64,000 nucleotides of DNA from Thermoanaerobacterales bacterium (GCA_012840135.1 DUMA01000036.1:49992-113991); one strand, 5' to 3'; numbered from the stretch's first letter, positions 41,181 through 50,866 are shown. Notes: generated from the sequence alone by a model not told the origin. Program-made: numbers and translations.

Positions 41181-41403
41181 TTTTTACACCTCGATTTGAT
41201 AAAGCATAAAAGATTTTCAGATATAATTATATCACACTTTTATAAATATTTTAAATGGACCCATTGCCATTTTGTGTGAACTTTATGATTATAATGTACC
41301 CCATTATAATTGAAAACTCGCATCCTTTACATTTTTCTGTATAAACATTATTATATGGATAGGGGTAATTCCCGGGCATTAGCTTTTATTAGGGATGATT
41401 TTT

Positions 41404-44124
41404 ATGAGGAAGATAGATGAGGTTTTTGAAACACTTATAAAGTTAGCCGAGGATAAAAGTGATGGGGTATGCGCCGCAGAAATTGCCGCAAAGCTGGGGA
41501 TGGATAGAGCAAATGTCAGCAGATATTTGAATGAACTGTGTAGCAATGGCAAGATTGATAAGTCAAAAGGTAAACCGGTGCTCTATAAACCCAGGGATAC
41601 GAAAAAATCTCCACGGTTACAGAGGTTAAATGACCGTCGCTGCAGCTTGATTTCCCTGGACAGACTCGTAGGTTCGGACATGAGCTTAAAGACGGCCATT
41701 CAACTGGCAAAGGCGGCTGTACTTTATCCGCCCGAAGGTCTTTCAGTGCTTATGCTCGGCGAAACCGGTGCCGGCAAGTCCATGTTTGCAGAGGCCATGT
41801 ACGGATTTGCCAGGGAGTCGGGGGTAATACAGGATGATGCACCATTTATAAGCTTTAACTGTGCGGATTATGCCGATAACCCGCAGCTTTTGGTTGCACA
41901 ACTTTTTGGAGTCAAGAAGGGGGCATATACCGGTGCGGAAGATGACAGGGTGGGCCTTTTAAAAAAGGCCGACACGGGGATGATATTTTTAGATGAGGTA
42001 CATCGCCTGCCGCCCCAGGGCCAGGAATTACTTTTCACATATATGGATCGGGGATATTTTAGACCCCTGGGGGAAACCGAAAAAATCGTCAGGGCAAGCG
42101 TCAGAATTATAGCCGCCACCACCGAAGAGCCCCAGTCCTGTCTTTTGAAGACCTTTGTCAGAAGAATACCGGTAATAATAGCGCTGCCGCCTTTGAGAGA
42201 AAGAAGCCTGGCCGAAAGGCGCGATCTCATTTGCTTATTCTTGAAAGAAGAATCGAGACGTATAAGCAGAGACATTTACATTGATAGGAACTGTTTTAAA
42301 TCATTTTTGCTGTACGAATGCGCCGGAAATGTGGGGCAGTTGAAGAGTGACATTCAGATAGCCTGTGCCAGGGCGTTTTTAAACTATAAGTCGCAAAACA
42401 GGGAATACCTGGTGATATCATCCGAAGATCTTCCTACCCATGTAAAAAAAGGAATCATGAAAATGCATTACTACAGGCAGGAGGTAGAAAAATTAATAGG
42501 CAATGATGAAGATATGCTCTATTTCTCGTCGGGCAAAGGTTCCGGCATGATTTCTTTTGAGAATAGTGAAGATGAGTATTTTTACGATGTTATAGAGAAA
42601 AAGATGGATATTTTAATAAAGAGCGGCATGGATGAAAAAGAAGTAAGTAGGATTTTAAATGGCGAAATCGAGAAACATTTCAAAAGATATATTCGGAATA
42701 TGCCCGGCCAATACAGGAAGGATGAAATTTCCAAAATAGTGGGGAAAAAGTTCTTGATAGTTGCGGAGAAAATACTGAACATGGCTGAAAAAAGGCTGAA
42801 CAGATATATGGATGAAAAGATCTTTTTCGGCCTCGCCCTCCACCTGCAAAAGACCATCGGCCGCATAGAATCAGGCGGCAAGATATACAATCCCAGAATA
42901 AACATAATAAGAAAAAACTATCCTGATGAATTTATTGTGGCAGTGGAGGCGGCAAAACTTATCGATATGGAATTTCAGGTGGAGACGCCTCTTGATGAAA
43001 TAGGCTATCTTGCCATGTTCTTCGTCCCCGATTCCAGAAAGGAAGAAGAAGAGCCTCAGTGCAAGGTGGGAGTTGTGGTGGCGATGCACGGCAATTCCAC
43101 GGCCAGCAGCATGGCCCAGGTGGCAAACGAAATAGTCGGCGTAAACCATGCGGTGGGCCTCGATATGCCTTTGAGCATGAGCCCCGAAACGATGTACAGC
43201 ATCATAAAAGACAGCGCCCTTTCGGTCGATGGCGGCAGGGGCGTTTTGCTCCTGGTGGACATGGGTTCCCTAAAAAATTTCGGCGACATGATATCCGAAG
43301 AAACCAATATTAAGATAAAAACGGTGGACATGGTGACTACGCTAATGGTTATAGATGCATGCCACAAAGCGGTAATGGGAAAAGAACTGGATGATATATA
43401 TGAATCGGTTTTGAAGATGAATTCGAGAAGCATCCCCACCGGGCTCCAGGATGAAAAAAGAAAAGAAAACATAATAATTACCGCCTGTTTTACGGGGCAG
43501 GGTGCCGCAAAAGAACTGAAAAGGATTCTGGCGGAAGAATATCTGCAAAATAAGAGCGGTATAAAGATTGTACCCGTGGAGTTTATAGATAAGAACCAAT
43601 TTTACACAACTGTTGAGAAGTACCGGCAAAATTATAACATTGTTGCAGTGGTGGGGACGCTGGATTTTACAGTGCCCGGCACACCGTATATTACTGCTGT
43701 AGATCTTTTTACCGGCAAAGCAAAGGCTGCCTTGCAAAATCTTATTGATGAAGCCGATACTTATGAAAAAATAGAAACTTCTCTTGGTGAATATCTGAAA
43801 GCTGTGGATGGAAGAGCCTGTTTTAGAATGTGCCGTTTTATCGTTGAAAATATACAAAGAATGCTGGAGCTGCAGATTCCGCCGGATGTGAAGGTGGGTA
43901 TAGTACTGCATTTGTGCTTTCTTGTGGAAAAGCTGGCCTCCGGCGGCCAGGAAAGCGAGTTTGAGGGAATCGATGATTATAAAAGGGAACATGACGGCGA
44001 GCTTGATGCGATAAAAAATAGCGTAAAGACTCTGGAAGAGCATTTTAATATAAAAATTGGGCAGCACGAGTGCGCTTATCTTTGCCGCATGTTTGTGGAA
44101 AATGCGATGGAGGCGTGTAAATAA
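41404..44124 (+). CDS. LevR-type sigma-54 activator with PRD and PTS domains
   Basis: The 906-residue protein has an N-terminal winged helix (about 1-60, AAEIAAKLGMDRANVSRYL), a sigma-54 AAA+ domain (Walker A GETGAGKS 119-126, GAYTGA 173-178, Walker B FLDEVHRL), then PRD, a mannose-type EIIA-like domain, an EIIB-like domain and a second PRD to the end. LevR proteins sense phosphorylation by the PTS and activate -24/-12 promoters; the cellobiose-type PTS operon starting 114 bases downstream has one. The ATG at 41404 is nine bases after AGGG. GAYTGA for GAFTGA is common in this group. Confidence 0.93.
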   Translation: MRKIDEVFETLIKLAEDKSDGVCAAEIAAKLGMDRANVSRYLNELCSNGKIDKSKGKPVLYKPRDTKKSPRLQRLNDRRCSLISLDRLVGSDMSLKTAIQLAKAAVLYPPEGLSVLMLGETGAGKSMFAEAMYGFARESGVIQDDAPFISFNCADYADNPQLLVAQLFGVKKGAYTGAEDDRVGLLKKADTGMIFLDEVHRLPPQGQELLFTYMDRGYFRPLGETEKIVRASVRIIAATTEEPQSCLLKTFVRRIPVIIALPPLRERSLAERRDLICLFLKEESRRISRDIYIDRNCFKSFLLYECAGNVGQLKSDIQIACARAFLNYKSQNREYLVISSEDLPTHVKKGIMKMHYYRQEVEKLIGNDEDMLYFSSGKGSGMISFENSEDEYFYDVIEKKMDILIKSGMDEKEVSRILNGEIEKHFKRYIRNMPGQYRKDEISKIVGKKFLIVAEKILNMAEKRLNRYMDEKIFFGLALHLQKTIGRIESGGKIYNPRINIIRKNYPDEFIVAVEAAKLIDMEFQVETPLDEIGYLAMFFVPDSRKEEEEPQCKVGVVVAMHGNSTASSMAQVANEIVGVNHAVGLDMPLSMSPETMYSIIKDSALSVDGGRGVLLLVDMGSLKNFGDMISEETNIKIKTVDMVTTLMVIDACHKAVMGKELDDIYESVLKMNSRSIPTGLQDEKRKENIIITACFTGQGAAKELKRILAEEYLQNKSGIKIVPVEFIDKNQFYTTVEKYRQNYNIVAVVGTLDFTVPGTPYITAVDLFTGKAKAALQNLIDEADTYEKIETSLGEYLKAVDGRACFRMCRFIVENIQRMLELQIPPDVKVGIVLHLCFLVEKLASGGQESEFEGIDDYKREHDGELDAIKNSVKTLEEHFNIKIGQHECAYLCRMFVENAMEACK

Positions 44125-44141
44125 TATATGTAAGTGTGCAG

Positions 44142-44173
44142 AAGTGTGTATTCAGATAATACACGCTTTTATT
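44142..44173 (+). terminator. Rho-independent terminator after the LevR-type gene
   Basis: AAGTGTGTATT-CAGAT-AATACACGCTT forms an 11-pair hairpin (one wobble) followed by TTATTTTTG. It separates the activator gene from the PTS operon. Confidence 0.88.
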
Positions 44174-44237
44174 TTTGTCGATAGCCTGAAATCCTTTATA
44201 TCCCCGCAGTTTCTTGTCAGTTGTAAAACCATTATTC

Positions 44238-44253
44238 CGGCATGAAATATGCT
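44238..44253 (+). promoter_or_regulatory. Sigma-54 promoter of the PTS operon
   Basis: CGGCATGAAATATGCT matches the -24/-12 pattern: GG and GC start 12 bases apart (44239 and 44251). Transcription should start near 44264, 19 bases before the IIB start. Its place behind a LevR-type activator gene supports the call. Confidence 0.75.
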
Positions 44254-44282
44254 TTATTTTAAAGTGCAGAGGAGGTGAAAGC

Positions 44283-44603
44283 GTGAAGAGAATTATGCTG
44301 GTATGCTCTTCGGGGTCTTCCACGAGCCTTCTCGTAAAAAGGATGCAGGAGGCAGCCCGGAAAAAGGGCCTTGCGGATGTGGAAATTTTTTCAACATCCC
44401 AGGCGGACGCCAAAAATCATTATGACAGCATGGACGTACTTCTGCTGGGTCCCCAGGTGAGATATCTTTACAATGAGCTCAAAAAGACCCTGGCCAGCAA
44501 AAAACTGGTGCTGGACATTATAAACAGCCGGGACTACGGGATGATGAACGGAGAGGCGGTACTGGAACAGGCCCTCAAGCTTATGCAGCAGGAAAACAAA
44601 TAA
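44283..44603 (+). CDS. PTS lactose/cellobiose-family IIB component
   Basis: The 106-residue cytoplasmic protein has the IIB loop IMLVCSSGSSTSLLVKRM with the phospho-accepting Cys near residue 7. CSSGSSTS replaces the more common CAAGMSTS. It passes phosphate from IIA to the sugar entering through IIC. GTG at 44283 follows GGAGGTGAAA. It is the first gene of a sigma-54-driven operon IIB-IIC-IIA-mupG-GH4. Confidence 0.93.
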   Translation: MKRIMLVCSSGSSTSLLVKRMQEAARKKGLADVEIFSTSQADAKNHYDSMDVLLLGPQVRYLYNELKKTLASKKLVLDIINSRDYGMMNGEAVLEQALKLMQQENK

Positions 44604-44625
44604 ATTTTATAAGGAGGATTTGAAA

Positions 44626-45903
44626 ATGGAAGCCTTTATAGGATGGATGGAGAAACATTTTGTGCCGGTGGCAGCTAAAATAGGGTCTCAGAGACATCTT
44701 GTGGCCATCCGGGATGGTTTTGCTGCAATCATGCCGTTAATTATTGCAGGTTCTCTGGCGGTGCTTATTAACAACACCGTCTGCGTCTGGATACCAGCCC
44801 TAAAATTTTTAACGCCTGTAAACGGCGCCATATGGTGGGGAACCTTTGCTGTCATGACCCTGCTGATAGTTTTTTCCATTGGATACAATCTGGCAAAAAG
44901 CTATGATGAAGATGGGCTTGCTGCCGGGCTGGTGGCGGTGGCATCTTTTATTATCACCCTTCCCCAGGCGCCTGAGGGAGTGGGCTGGGGCTTCATAAAG
45001 ATAAATTATCTCGATGCCACAGCTCTCTTTACGGGCCTTGTTGTGGCACTGGTGGCTACCGAGATATTCGTAAAGCTGATAAAAGCGCGCCTAGTCATAA
45101 ACATTCCGGGGGATGTCCCTCCAGCTGTTGGAAGGGCCTTTGCCGCATTGATACCTGGCATTATAACGGTGTTTGTTTTCGGAATTCTGACGGCGCTGAT
45201 TACTGCCATGGGCGGCACCAGCCTGTACGATATCATTTTGAAAACCATTCAAACACCGCTCCAGAATATGGGGCAGGGTGTGTGGTCTGCCATGCTGGCC
45301 ACATTTCTGATAACGCTCTTCTGGTTTTTCGGCCTGCACGGAGCCAATTTGCTGGACCCTGTTATGAACGCCATATATCTGCCAGCGCTGCAGGCCAATA
45401 CGGCTGCGGTTCAGTCCGGAGCCGTGCCGCCGAACCTTATCACCAGAGTATTTTTTGATACCTACTCCCATCTGGGAGGTTCCGGAGCGACGCTGGGATT
45501 GATCATCGCCATTTTGCTCGTAGCCAGAAGAAGGCAGGATTTGAGGAACATAGCTAGGCTCGCCCTGCCGGCGGGCATATTCCAGATCAATGAACCGGTT
45601 ATCTTCGGCCTTCCAATAGTATTAAATCCCATATTGTTCATACCATTTGTAATCGTGGAACCGATCCTCACTTTAATTTCATATGTTGCAACGGCAGTTG
45701 GACTGGCTTCCACCACTTATGTTGCGATTCCGTGGACATCGCCCGTGGGAATCGGGGCCTTTTTAGCCACGGGAGGCAGTATCGGAGCTGCGATAGTGGC
45801 TTTAATTAATCTGGCTATAGCGACCATCATATATATCCCCTTTGTGATTCTGCTGGATCGGCAGAAATCAAAAAATGACTTGGATACGCCCGATTTAAAG
45901 TAA
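44626..45903 (+). CDS. PTS lactose/cellobiose-family IIC permease
   Basis: The 425-residue membrane protein has about ten hydrophobic segments and IIC landmarks of the Lac family: HLVAIRDGFAAIMPLIIAGS near the N-terminus, FFGLHGANLLDPVMNAIYLP and FQINEPVIFGLPIVLNP. The His and Glu residues in the last two belong to the sugar site. It imports a beta-linked disaccharide or glycoside, phosphorylated by IIB on entry. A perfect stem-loop overlaps its stop codon. Confidence 0.95.
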   Translation: MEAFIGWMEKHFVPVAAKIGSQRHLVAIRDGFAAIMPLIIAGSLAVLINNTVCVWIPALKFLTPVNGAIWWGTFAVMTLLIVFSIGYNLAKSYDEDGLAAGLVAVASFIITLPQAPEGVGWGFIKINYLDATALFTGLVVALVATEIFVKLIKARLVINIPGDVPPAVGRAFAALIPGIITVFVFGILTALITAMGGTSLYDIILKTIQTPLQNMGQGVWSAMLATFLITLFWFFGLHGANLLDPVMNAIYLPALQANTAAVQSGAVPPNLITRVFFDTYSHLGGSGATLGLIIAILLVARRRQDLRNIARLALPAGIFQINEPVIFGLPIVLNPILFIPFVIVEPILTLISYVATAVGLASTTYVAIPWTSPVGIGAFLATGGSIGAAIVALINLAIATIIYIPFVILLDRQKSKNDLDTPDLK

Positions 45904-45924
45904 CGGACGAAAGTCCGTTACTTT
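45897..45924 (+). terminator. Intra-operon stem-loop over the IIC stop codon
   Basis: AAAGTAACGGAC-GAAA-GTCCGTTACTTT is a perfect 12-pair stem with a GNRA loop. It includes the IIC stop TAA and is followed by AAATTC, not a full T run. It probably protects or partly terminates the IIB-IIC message before the IIA gene. Confidence 0.65.
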
Positions 45925-46001
45925 AAATTCCCGGCATGCAGCATACACAACAGCTTATGCATTAATATCAGGACATTTTTATATCGAGGAGAGATTATCT
46001 T

Positions 46002-46319
46002 ATGGATATGGAAAAAGACATACTAGCTTTGATAACGCACAGCGGAGAAGCCAGGAGTTTATCCATGGAAGCTATCGAATGTGCCAGAATCGGAGAATAT
46101 GAAAAAGCGGAAAGTTACCTGAAAGAAGCCGATGACAAACTAATAATGGTGCATAATATACAGACATCCCTGCTGCACAGGGAAGCGTCCGGCGAGAATT
46201 TTACCATGTCTATACTTCTGGTTCATGCCCAGGACCACCTTATGAATGCCATCACCATAAATACTCTGGCCCGGGAGTTCATTAACATATACAGAAAGCT
46301 TAAAAATCCGGCGGAATAA
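46002..46319 (+). CDS. PTS lactose/cellobiose-family IIA component
   Basis: The 105-residue all-helical protein has the IIA features: ITHSGEARSLSMEAIECARIGE in helix one, and ILLVHAQDHLMNAI with the phospho-accepting His near residue 79. It receives phosphate from HPr and gives it to IIB. It lies 98 bases after IIC, beyond the stem-loop, and four bases before mupG (ribosome site AAGGGG). Confidence 0.94.
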   Translation: MDMEKDILALITHSGEARSLSMEAIECARIGEYEKAESYLKEADDKLIMVHNIQTSLLHREASGENFTMSILLVHAQDHLMNAITINTLAREFINIYRKLKNPAE

Positions 46320-46332
46320 GGGGATGAATAAA

Positions 46333-47448
46333 ATGAAAGAACTGGGGGTTTCCGTATATCCAGAGAAGGCAAGCATGGAAGACATCCTCGGGTATCTGGA
46401 TAAAGCCGGAAAATACGGATTCACGAGAGTCTTTACAAACTTAATTTCCATAGAAGAGGACCGGTCGGTGCTGGAAAAGTTTAAAAAGATCTGTTACTAT
46501 GCCGGAGAAAGAGGGATGAAAGTAATAGCCGATATAAATCCGGAAGTATTAAAGAACATGAATATTACCTTTAACGATATGAAATTTTTTCATGACCTGG
46601 GCCTTTTCGGAATCCGCCTTGACATTGGCTTTACGGGTCTTGAGGAAAGCATCATGACTTACAACCCGTACGGCATTAAAATTGAGATAAATATGAGTTC
46701 CGGGACAAAATATCTTGAAAACATAATTGAGTATAAGCCGAATATCGCCAACCTTCTGGGATGCCATAATTTTTATCCTCTGAGGTACACCGGGATTTCC
46801 AGGGCGCATTTTAATAAATGTTCTGAAGTCTTCAAATCCTATGGCATACCTACTGCGGCCTTTGTGACTTCCCCCAGCGCCACCTTCGGAGCATGGCAGG
46901 ATTATGACGGCCTGTGCACACTGGAAGAACATCGGGACCTTCCCCTGGAAACCCAGGTGAAGGATCTGTTCAATACCGGCCTTGTGGACGCGGTCATCAT
47001 AGGAGATTGTTATGCATCGGAGGAGGAATTAAAACTTCTGGGGGCAATGGACAGGGATGTGCTGAGCTTCAATGTGGAGCTGGAGGAAGGCGTATCCGAA
47101 ATCGAGAAAAAGATCGTGCTGAACGAGACACACATAAACAGGGGTGACGCGTCTGAGTACGTGGTAAGGTCTACGGAAAGCCGGGTAAAATATAGAGGAA
47201 ATTATTTTAAGCTCTTTAATCCCCAAGAGGATATAAAAAAGGGGGACCTTTTGATACACAGCTCTCTTTACGAAAGATATGCCGGTGAACTCCAGGTGGC
47301 CCTGCGGGACATGAAAAACACCGGCAAAATCAGCGTGGTGGGCAGGATAGCGCCCGAGGAAGTATTTCTGCTGGATTACTTGCGTCCCTGGCAGAAGTTC
47401 AGATTTAAATTGAGGTCCATAGGAAGTGTCCCGACCGGTTCCCAATGA
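46333..47448 (+). CDS. mupG: DUF871/MupG-family 6-phospho-glycosidase
   Basis: The 371-residue protein is a DUF871 family member: an N-terminal TIM barrel (ELGVSVYPEKASMEDILGYL; IADINPEVLKN; GIRLDIGF; NFYPLRYTGIS) and a C-terminal domain (INRGDASEYVVRSTESR). The described member MupG splits 6-phospho-MurNAc-GlcNAc disaccharides after PTS uptake. Linkage with a Lac-family PTS and a GH4 enzyme points to intracellular cleavage of a phosphorylated disaccharide. Whether the sugar is a wall fragment or a plant beta-glucoside is open. ATG 46333 is nine bases after AAGGGG. Confidence 0.85.
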   Translation: MKELGVSVYPEKASMEDILGYLDKAGKYGFTRVFTNLISIEEDRSVLEKFKKICYYAGERGMKVIADINPEVLKNMNITFNDMKFFHDLGLFGIRLDIGFTGLEESIMTYNPYGIKIEINMSSGTKYLENIIEYKPNIANLLGCHNFYPLRYTGISRAHFNKCSEVFKSYGIPTAAFVTSPSATFGAWQDYDGLCTLEEHRDLPLETQVKDLFNTGLVDAVIIGDCYASEEELKLLGAMDRDVLSFNVELEEGVSEIEKKIVLNETHINRGDASEYVVRSTESRVKYRGNYFKLFNPQEDIKKGDLLIHSSLYERYAGELQVALRDMKNTGKISVVGRIAPEEVFLLDYLRPWQKFRFKLRSIGSVPTGSQ

Positions 47449-47512
47449 TTCGGAAAAGGGAAAAGCTGGAGACTGAGCATTTTTTAAAAATTAACTAAAA
47501 GGGGAGAGCGAT

Positions 47513-48826
47513 GTGAAAAAGGAATTGAAGGTAGCCGTCATCGGCGGAGGTTCCAGCTATACGCCCGAGCTCATGGAGGGATTTATTAAAAGATATTCGG
47601 AGCTTCCCGTAAAGGATATTTATCTTATGGATGTAGAACAGGGCAGAGAAAAGCTGGGAATCGTTGGCGGCCTTGCCCGGCGCATGGTAGAAAGGGCCGG
47701 CCTGGATATCAATATTCATATGACCCTGGACAGTAGGGAAGCTGTTGCCGGCGCCGATTTTGTGATAACCCAGTTCAGAGTGGGAGGGCTGGATGCCCGC
47801 ATAAGGGATGAAAAAATCCCCCTGAGATACGGCGTCATAGGCCAGGAGACCACCGGGCCTGGCGGTTTTGCCAAAGCATTGAGGACCATTCCGGCAATGC
47901 TGGATGTGTGCAGGGACGTGGAAGAACTGTCTCCCCATGCCTGGTTGATGAATTTCACAAATCCATCGGGCATCATCACGGAAACGGTGCTGAAGCATAC
48001 AGACGTCAAAATACTGGGGCTCTGCAATGTTCCCGTTAACATGGTAAGCTACGTGGCGAAAGTCTTCGGAGTAGAAATGGAAAGGGTGTATATACAATTT
48101 GCCGGATTAAACCACCTGGTTTGGGGAATGAAAATTTTTCTTGACGGAGAGGATGTAACAAAAGATTTGCTACATAAGCTTTCCTGCGAAGGAAACCTGA
48201 CCATGAGGAACATACCGGACCTGCAATGGGATAAGGACTTGATAAAATCCCTGGGGATGCTTCCATGCCCCTATCACAGATACTACTACATGGCTGACAG
48301 AATGCTGGAGGAAGAGAAAAGAGAGGCTGCCCATGCGGGCACTCGAGGAGAAGTAGTTAAAAAAGTGGAGCAGGAGCTTTTTGAGACTTACAGGGACCCG
48401 GCACTTAATATAAAGCCACCCCAGCTTGAAAAGAGGGGCGGGGCCCTTTACTCCTATGCGGCCTGCAACCTGATAAGCTCCATAGTTAACAACAGAAGGG
48501 ACATTCAGGTGGTAAATGTAAAAAACCGGGGAGCGATTCTTGATCTGCCCGATGATGCGGTTGTGGAGACCAACTGCGTAATAGATAAAAATGGAGCCCA
48601 CCCATTGAGTGTGGGCCATGTGCCCGCCAGGATAAGAGGATTGATGCAGGTGGTAAAAGCCTATGAAGAACTGACCATCGAGGCGGGGGTAAATGGAGAT
48701 TACAGTTCTGCCCTTCAGGCATTGACCATTCATCCTCTGGTGCCATCTTTGTCGGTGGCCAAAAAGATTCTGGATGATATTCTGGAAGAAAACAGGGAAT
48801 TTCTGCCGCAGTTTTTTAAAAATTAG
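47513..48826 (+). CDS. GH4 family 6-phospho-beta-glucosidase
   Basis: The 437-residue protein has the GH4 NAD-binding start KVAVIGGGSSYTPELMEG, QFRVGGLDARIRDEKIPL, the metal-site Cys and His (LGLCNVPVNM; FAGLNHLVWG), and the end region NGDYSSALQALTIHPLVPS. GH4 enzymes use NAD+ and Mn2+ in an oxidation-elimination route. The LNHL/NVP pattern is that of the 6-phospho-beta-glucosidase branch. It completes the PTS operon; GTG at 47513 follows GGGGAG. A terminator follows. Confidence 0.93.
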   Translation: MKKELKVAVIGGGSSYTPELMEGFIKRYSELPVKDIYLMDVEQGREKLGIVGGLARRMVERAGLDINIHMTLDSREAVAGADFVITQFRVGGLDARIRDEKIPLRYGVIGQETTGPGGFAKALRTIPAMLDVCRDVEELSPHAWLMNFTNPSGIITETVLKHTDVKILGLCNVPVNMVSYVAKVFGVEMERVYIQFAGLNHLVWGMKIFLDGEDVTKDLLHKLSCEGNLTMRNIPDLQWDKDLIKSLGMLPCPYHRYYYMADRMLEEEKREAAHAGTRGEVVKKVEQELFETYRDPALNIKPPQLEKRGGALYSYAACNLISSIVNNRRDIQVVNVKNRGAILDLPDDAVVETNCVIDKNGAHPLSVGHVPARIRGLMQVVKAYEELTIEAGVNGDYSSALQALTIHPLVPSLSVAKKILDDILEENREFLPQFFKN

Positions 48827-48850
48827 ATCCAGGCTTATTGTTGTTATCAG

Positions 48851-48880
48851 AAAGCCGCGCAACATCCGCGGCTTTTTGTG
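48851..48880 (+). terminator. Rho-independent terminator of the PTS operon
   Basis: AAAGCCGCG and CGCGGCTTT pair around CAACATC and are followed by TTGTG. It lies 25 bases after the GH4 stop. Confidence 0.88.
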
Positions 48881-49005
48881 TAATCAAAAAGGAGGCTTGC
48901 CCGGAAAAAATGCTGGCAGTGGATGCAATATTTTAGGAAGAAATATTTCACCCGATGTGATATAATATTTGTACTATATAAAAAATTTTCAAGGGTGATT
49001 CAATC

Positions 49006-50733
49006 ATGAAGGAGATCGCCGCAAAAATCATGAACAAAAACGTTCGTGTTTACGAACTGGGGGTAAACGGCCAAAACGATAAAATTCATTTTCAAAATTG
49101 CGAGTATGCAGTGGTACTGGATGATGACAATTCGCCGGTTGAATTGTTTTCAGACCGCAACAATAGGAACGGATCAGATATTCCCCTTTCACCACTCCAG
49201 GTGTTGAAGGAAGAAGATTTTATAGATTTTGAAAAATATGGCGGCGAAAATTTCGTAGTATTGAATAAAAATAGCAAGGTGTGTGGCGTTATTACATTTT
49301 ATGAGGTCATTTCTTTTTTATTAAAAGTTTTAAGGTCTCTCGAAACCGAGCTTGACCTGGTGAAGACGGACCTTGAAGCTTTTATGGCCTGCTCGGATGA
49401 CCTGGCGTGCATCACCGACGGTTCCGGTTCAAAGGTAAGGATAAGTTCATCCTGCGAAAAATTATACGGCGTAAAGCCGGAAAGCCTCATAGGCAAAAAT
49501 GTCAAAGACCTGGAAAAGAGCGGGATGTATCTTCCCTCGGCAACTCGGATGGTTATAGAAGAGAAAAAGCCGGTTACCGTGACTCAGAAAACCAAAACCG
49601 GCCGGAAACTCCTGGTTACCGCCACACCGGTCTTTGATGATGAAGGCCACATCAAGCGGGTAGTGAGTATATCCAAGGATATCACCGATGAGGAGAAGTT
49701 GAAAGCTGAATTAAAACAGACAAAAGCCCTCCTGCAGAGGTATGAATGGGAGTTGTCTTCCCTCAGGATAGCCCACCTTAAAAATTCCGAAGTCATATAT
49801 AGAAGCAAAGCCATGGAAAAACTCCTGGAAATGGTGAACAAGGTTGCGAATGTAGAGTCGACAGTCTTGATATACGGAGAGACGGGAGTGGGAAAAGAAG
49901 TTCTGGCAAAGTACATCCACAATATAAGCGACCGGAGTTCGGGCCCCTTCATCAAAATCAACTGCGGCGCAATCCCGGAGAATTTGCTGGAAGCCGAACT
50001 TTTCGGCTATGAAAAGGGAGCCTTCACAGGGGCGAGAAGCGAAGGCAAACCCGGCCTTATTGAAATCGCCGACAAGGGGACGCTGCTGCTGGATGAAATC
50101 AGTGAACTGCCCTTTTCGCTGCAGGTGAAACTGTTGAGAGTGCTGCAGGAAAGGGAATTCATCCGGGTAGGCGGCATCAAGACCATAAATGTGGATGTAA
50201 GGATAATAGCGGCATCCAATAAAGATTTAAAAGAGCTGGTTAAGGAAGGAAAATTCAGGCAGGACCTGTACTACAGATTGAATGTCGTTCCGGTGACCAT
50301 ACCGCCTTTGAGAGAAAGACCGGAGGATATTCCCATCCTTGCCCATCATTTTCTGAACATTTACAATGAAAGATACAACCGTTCGAAGCAGCTGACCAGC
50401 GAGGTGGTGGAGGTATTGACCAGGTATTCCTGGCCCGGCAATGTGAGGGAACTGGAAAATGTGATAGAAAGAATGGTGGTAATTTCCGAAGACAATCAGA
50501 TAACAAAAAAGGATTTGCCCGGGGAGTTCTTCAACAAGGAAGAAATGAATAATTCCGCCGGAGTCTATGTTTCAAGGCTGATGCCCTTGAAAGAAGCCAG
50601 CGCTCTGGTGGAGTATCAATTGATAAAACAGGCTATAGAAGAAGGCGGCAGCACATACAAGGCGGCCGAAATGCTTGGCGTTGATCAGTCAACAATTATA
50701 AGGAAGCTCAAGAGGTATGAGGCCATGCTGTGA
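49006..50733 (+). CDS. PAS-domain sigma-54-dependent activator
   Basis: The 575-residue protein has an N-terminal CBS-like pair (about 1-105; YAVVLDDDNSPVELF and NFVVLNKNSKVCGVITF), a PAS domain (about 120-230), a sigma-54 AAA+ domain (Walker A GETGVGKE 291-298, GAFTGA 338-343, Walker B LLLDEISEL), and a Fis-like HTH (STYKAAEMLGVDQSTIIRKL). It has no receiver domain, so a small ligand or nucleotide is the likely signal. It lies directly upstream of a perfect -24/-12 promoter and should activate the sugar operons downstream. Confidence 0.94.
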   Translation: MKEIAAKIMNKNVRVYELGVNGQNDKIHFQNCEYAVVLDDDNSPVELFSDRNNRNGSDIPLSPLQVLKEEDFIDFEKYGGENFVVLNKNSKVCGVITFYEVISFLLKVLRSLETELDLVKTDLEAFMACSDDLACITDGSGSKVRISSSCEKLYGVKPESLIGKNVKDLEKSGMYLPSATRMVIEEKKPVTVTQKTKTGRKLLVTATPVFDDEGHIKRVVSISKDITDEEKLKAELKQTKALLQRYEWELSSLRIAHLKNSEVIYRSKAMEKLLEMVNKVANVESTVLIYGETGVGKEVLAKYIHNISDRSSGPFIKINCGAIPENLLEAELFGYEKGAFTGARSEGKPGLIEIADKGTLLLDEISELPFSLQVKLLRVLQEREFIRVGGIKTINVDVRIIAASNKDLKELVKEGKFRQDLYYRLNVVPVTIPPLRERPEDIPILAHHFLNIYNERYNRSKQLTSEVVEVLTRYSWPGNVRELENVIERMVVISEDNQITKKDLPGEFFNKEEMNNSAGVYVSRLMPLKEASALVEYQLIKQAIEEGGSTYKAAEMLGVDQSTIIRKLKRYEAML

Positions 50734-50745
50734 TGCAATTTTGCA
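50734..50745. promoter_or_regulatory. Candidate enhancer (UAS) for the PAS-sigma-54 activator
   Basis: TGCAATTTTGCA is a perfect 12-base palindrome just after the activator stop and 131 bases upstream of the -24/-12 promoter, the usual place for an enhancer. A near-identical palindrome lies before the other -24/-12 promoter at 58203. Confidence 0.6.
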
Positions 50746-50827
50746 GTAAATCTGGCTTTTGATTGCATAAATCCATCATTCGATGAAGGTTCTCAACGAC
50801 GGCAGAACTTAATAATCCGTTGATATT

Positions 50828-50866
50828 AAAGCTCCTGTGCTATTTCGCGCGGGAGCTTTTCTTTTT
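50828..50866 (+). terminator. Rho-independent terminator of the PAS-sigma-54 activator gene
   Basis: AAAGCTCC and GGGAGCTTT pair around a 15-base loop and are followed by TCTTTTT. It lies just before the sigma-54 promoter and insulates the operon from readthrough. Confidence 0.8.

Noticed and set aside
41284..41293. TATGATTATA as an ArsR site before the LevR-type gene
   Set aside because: No inverted partner and no metalloid gene follows; the area is AT-rich.
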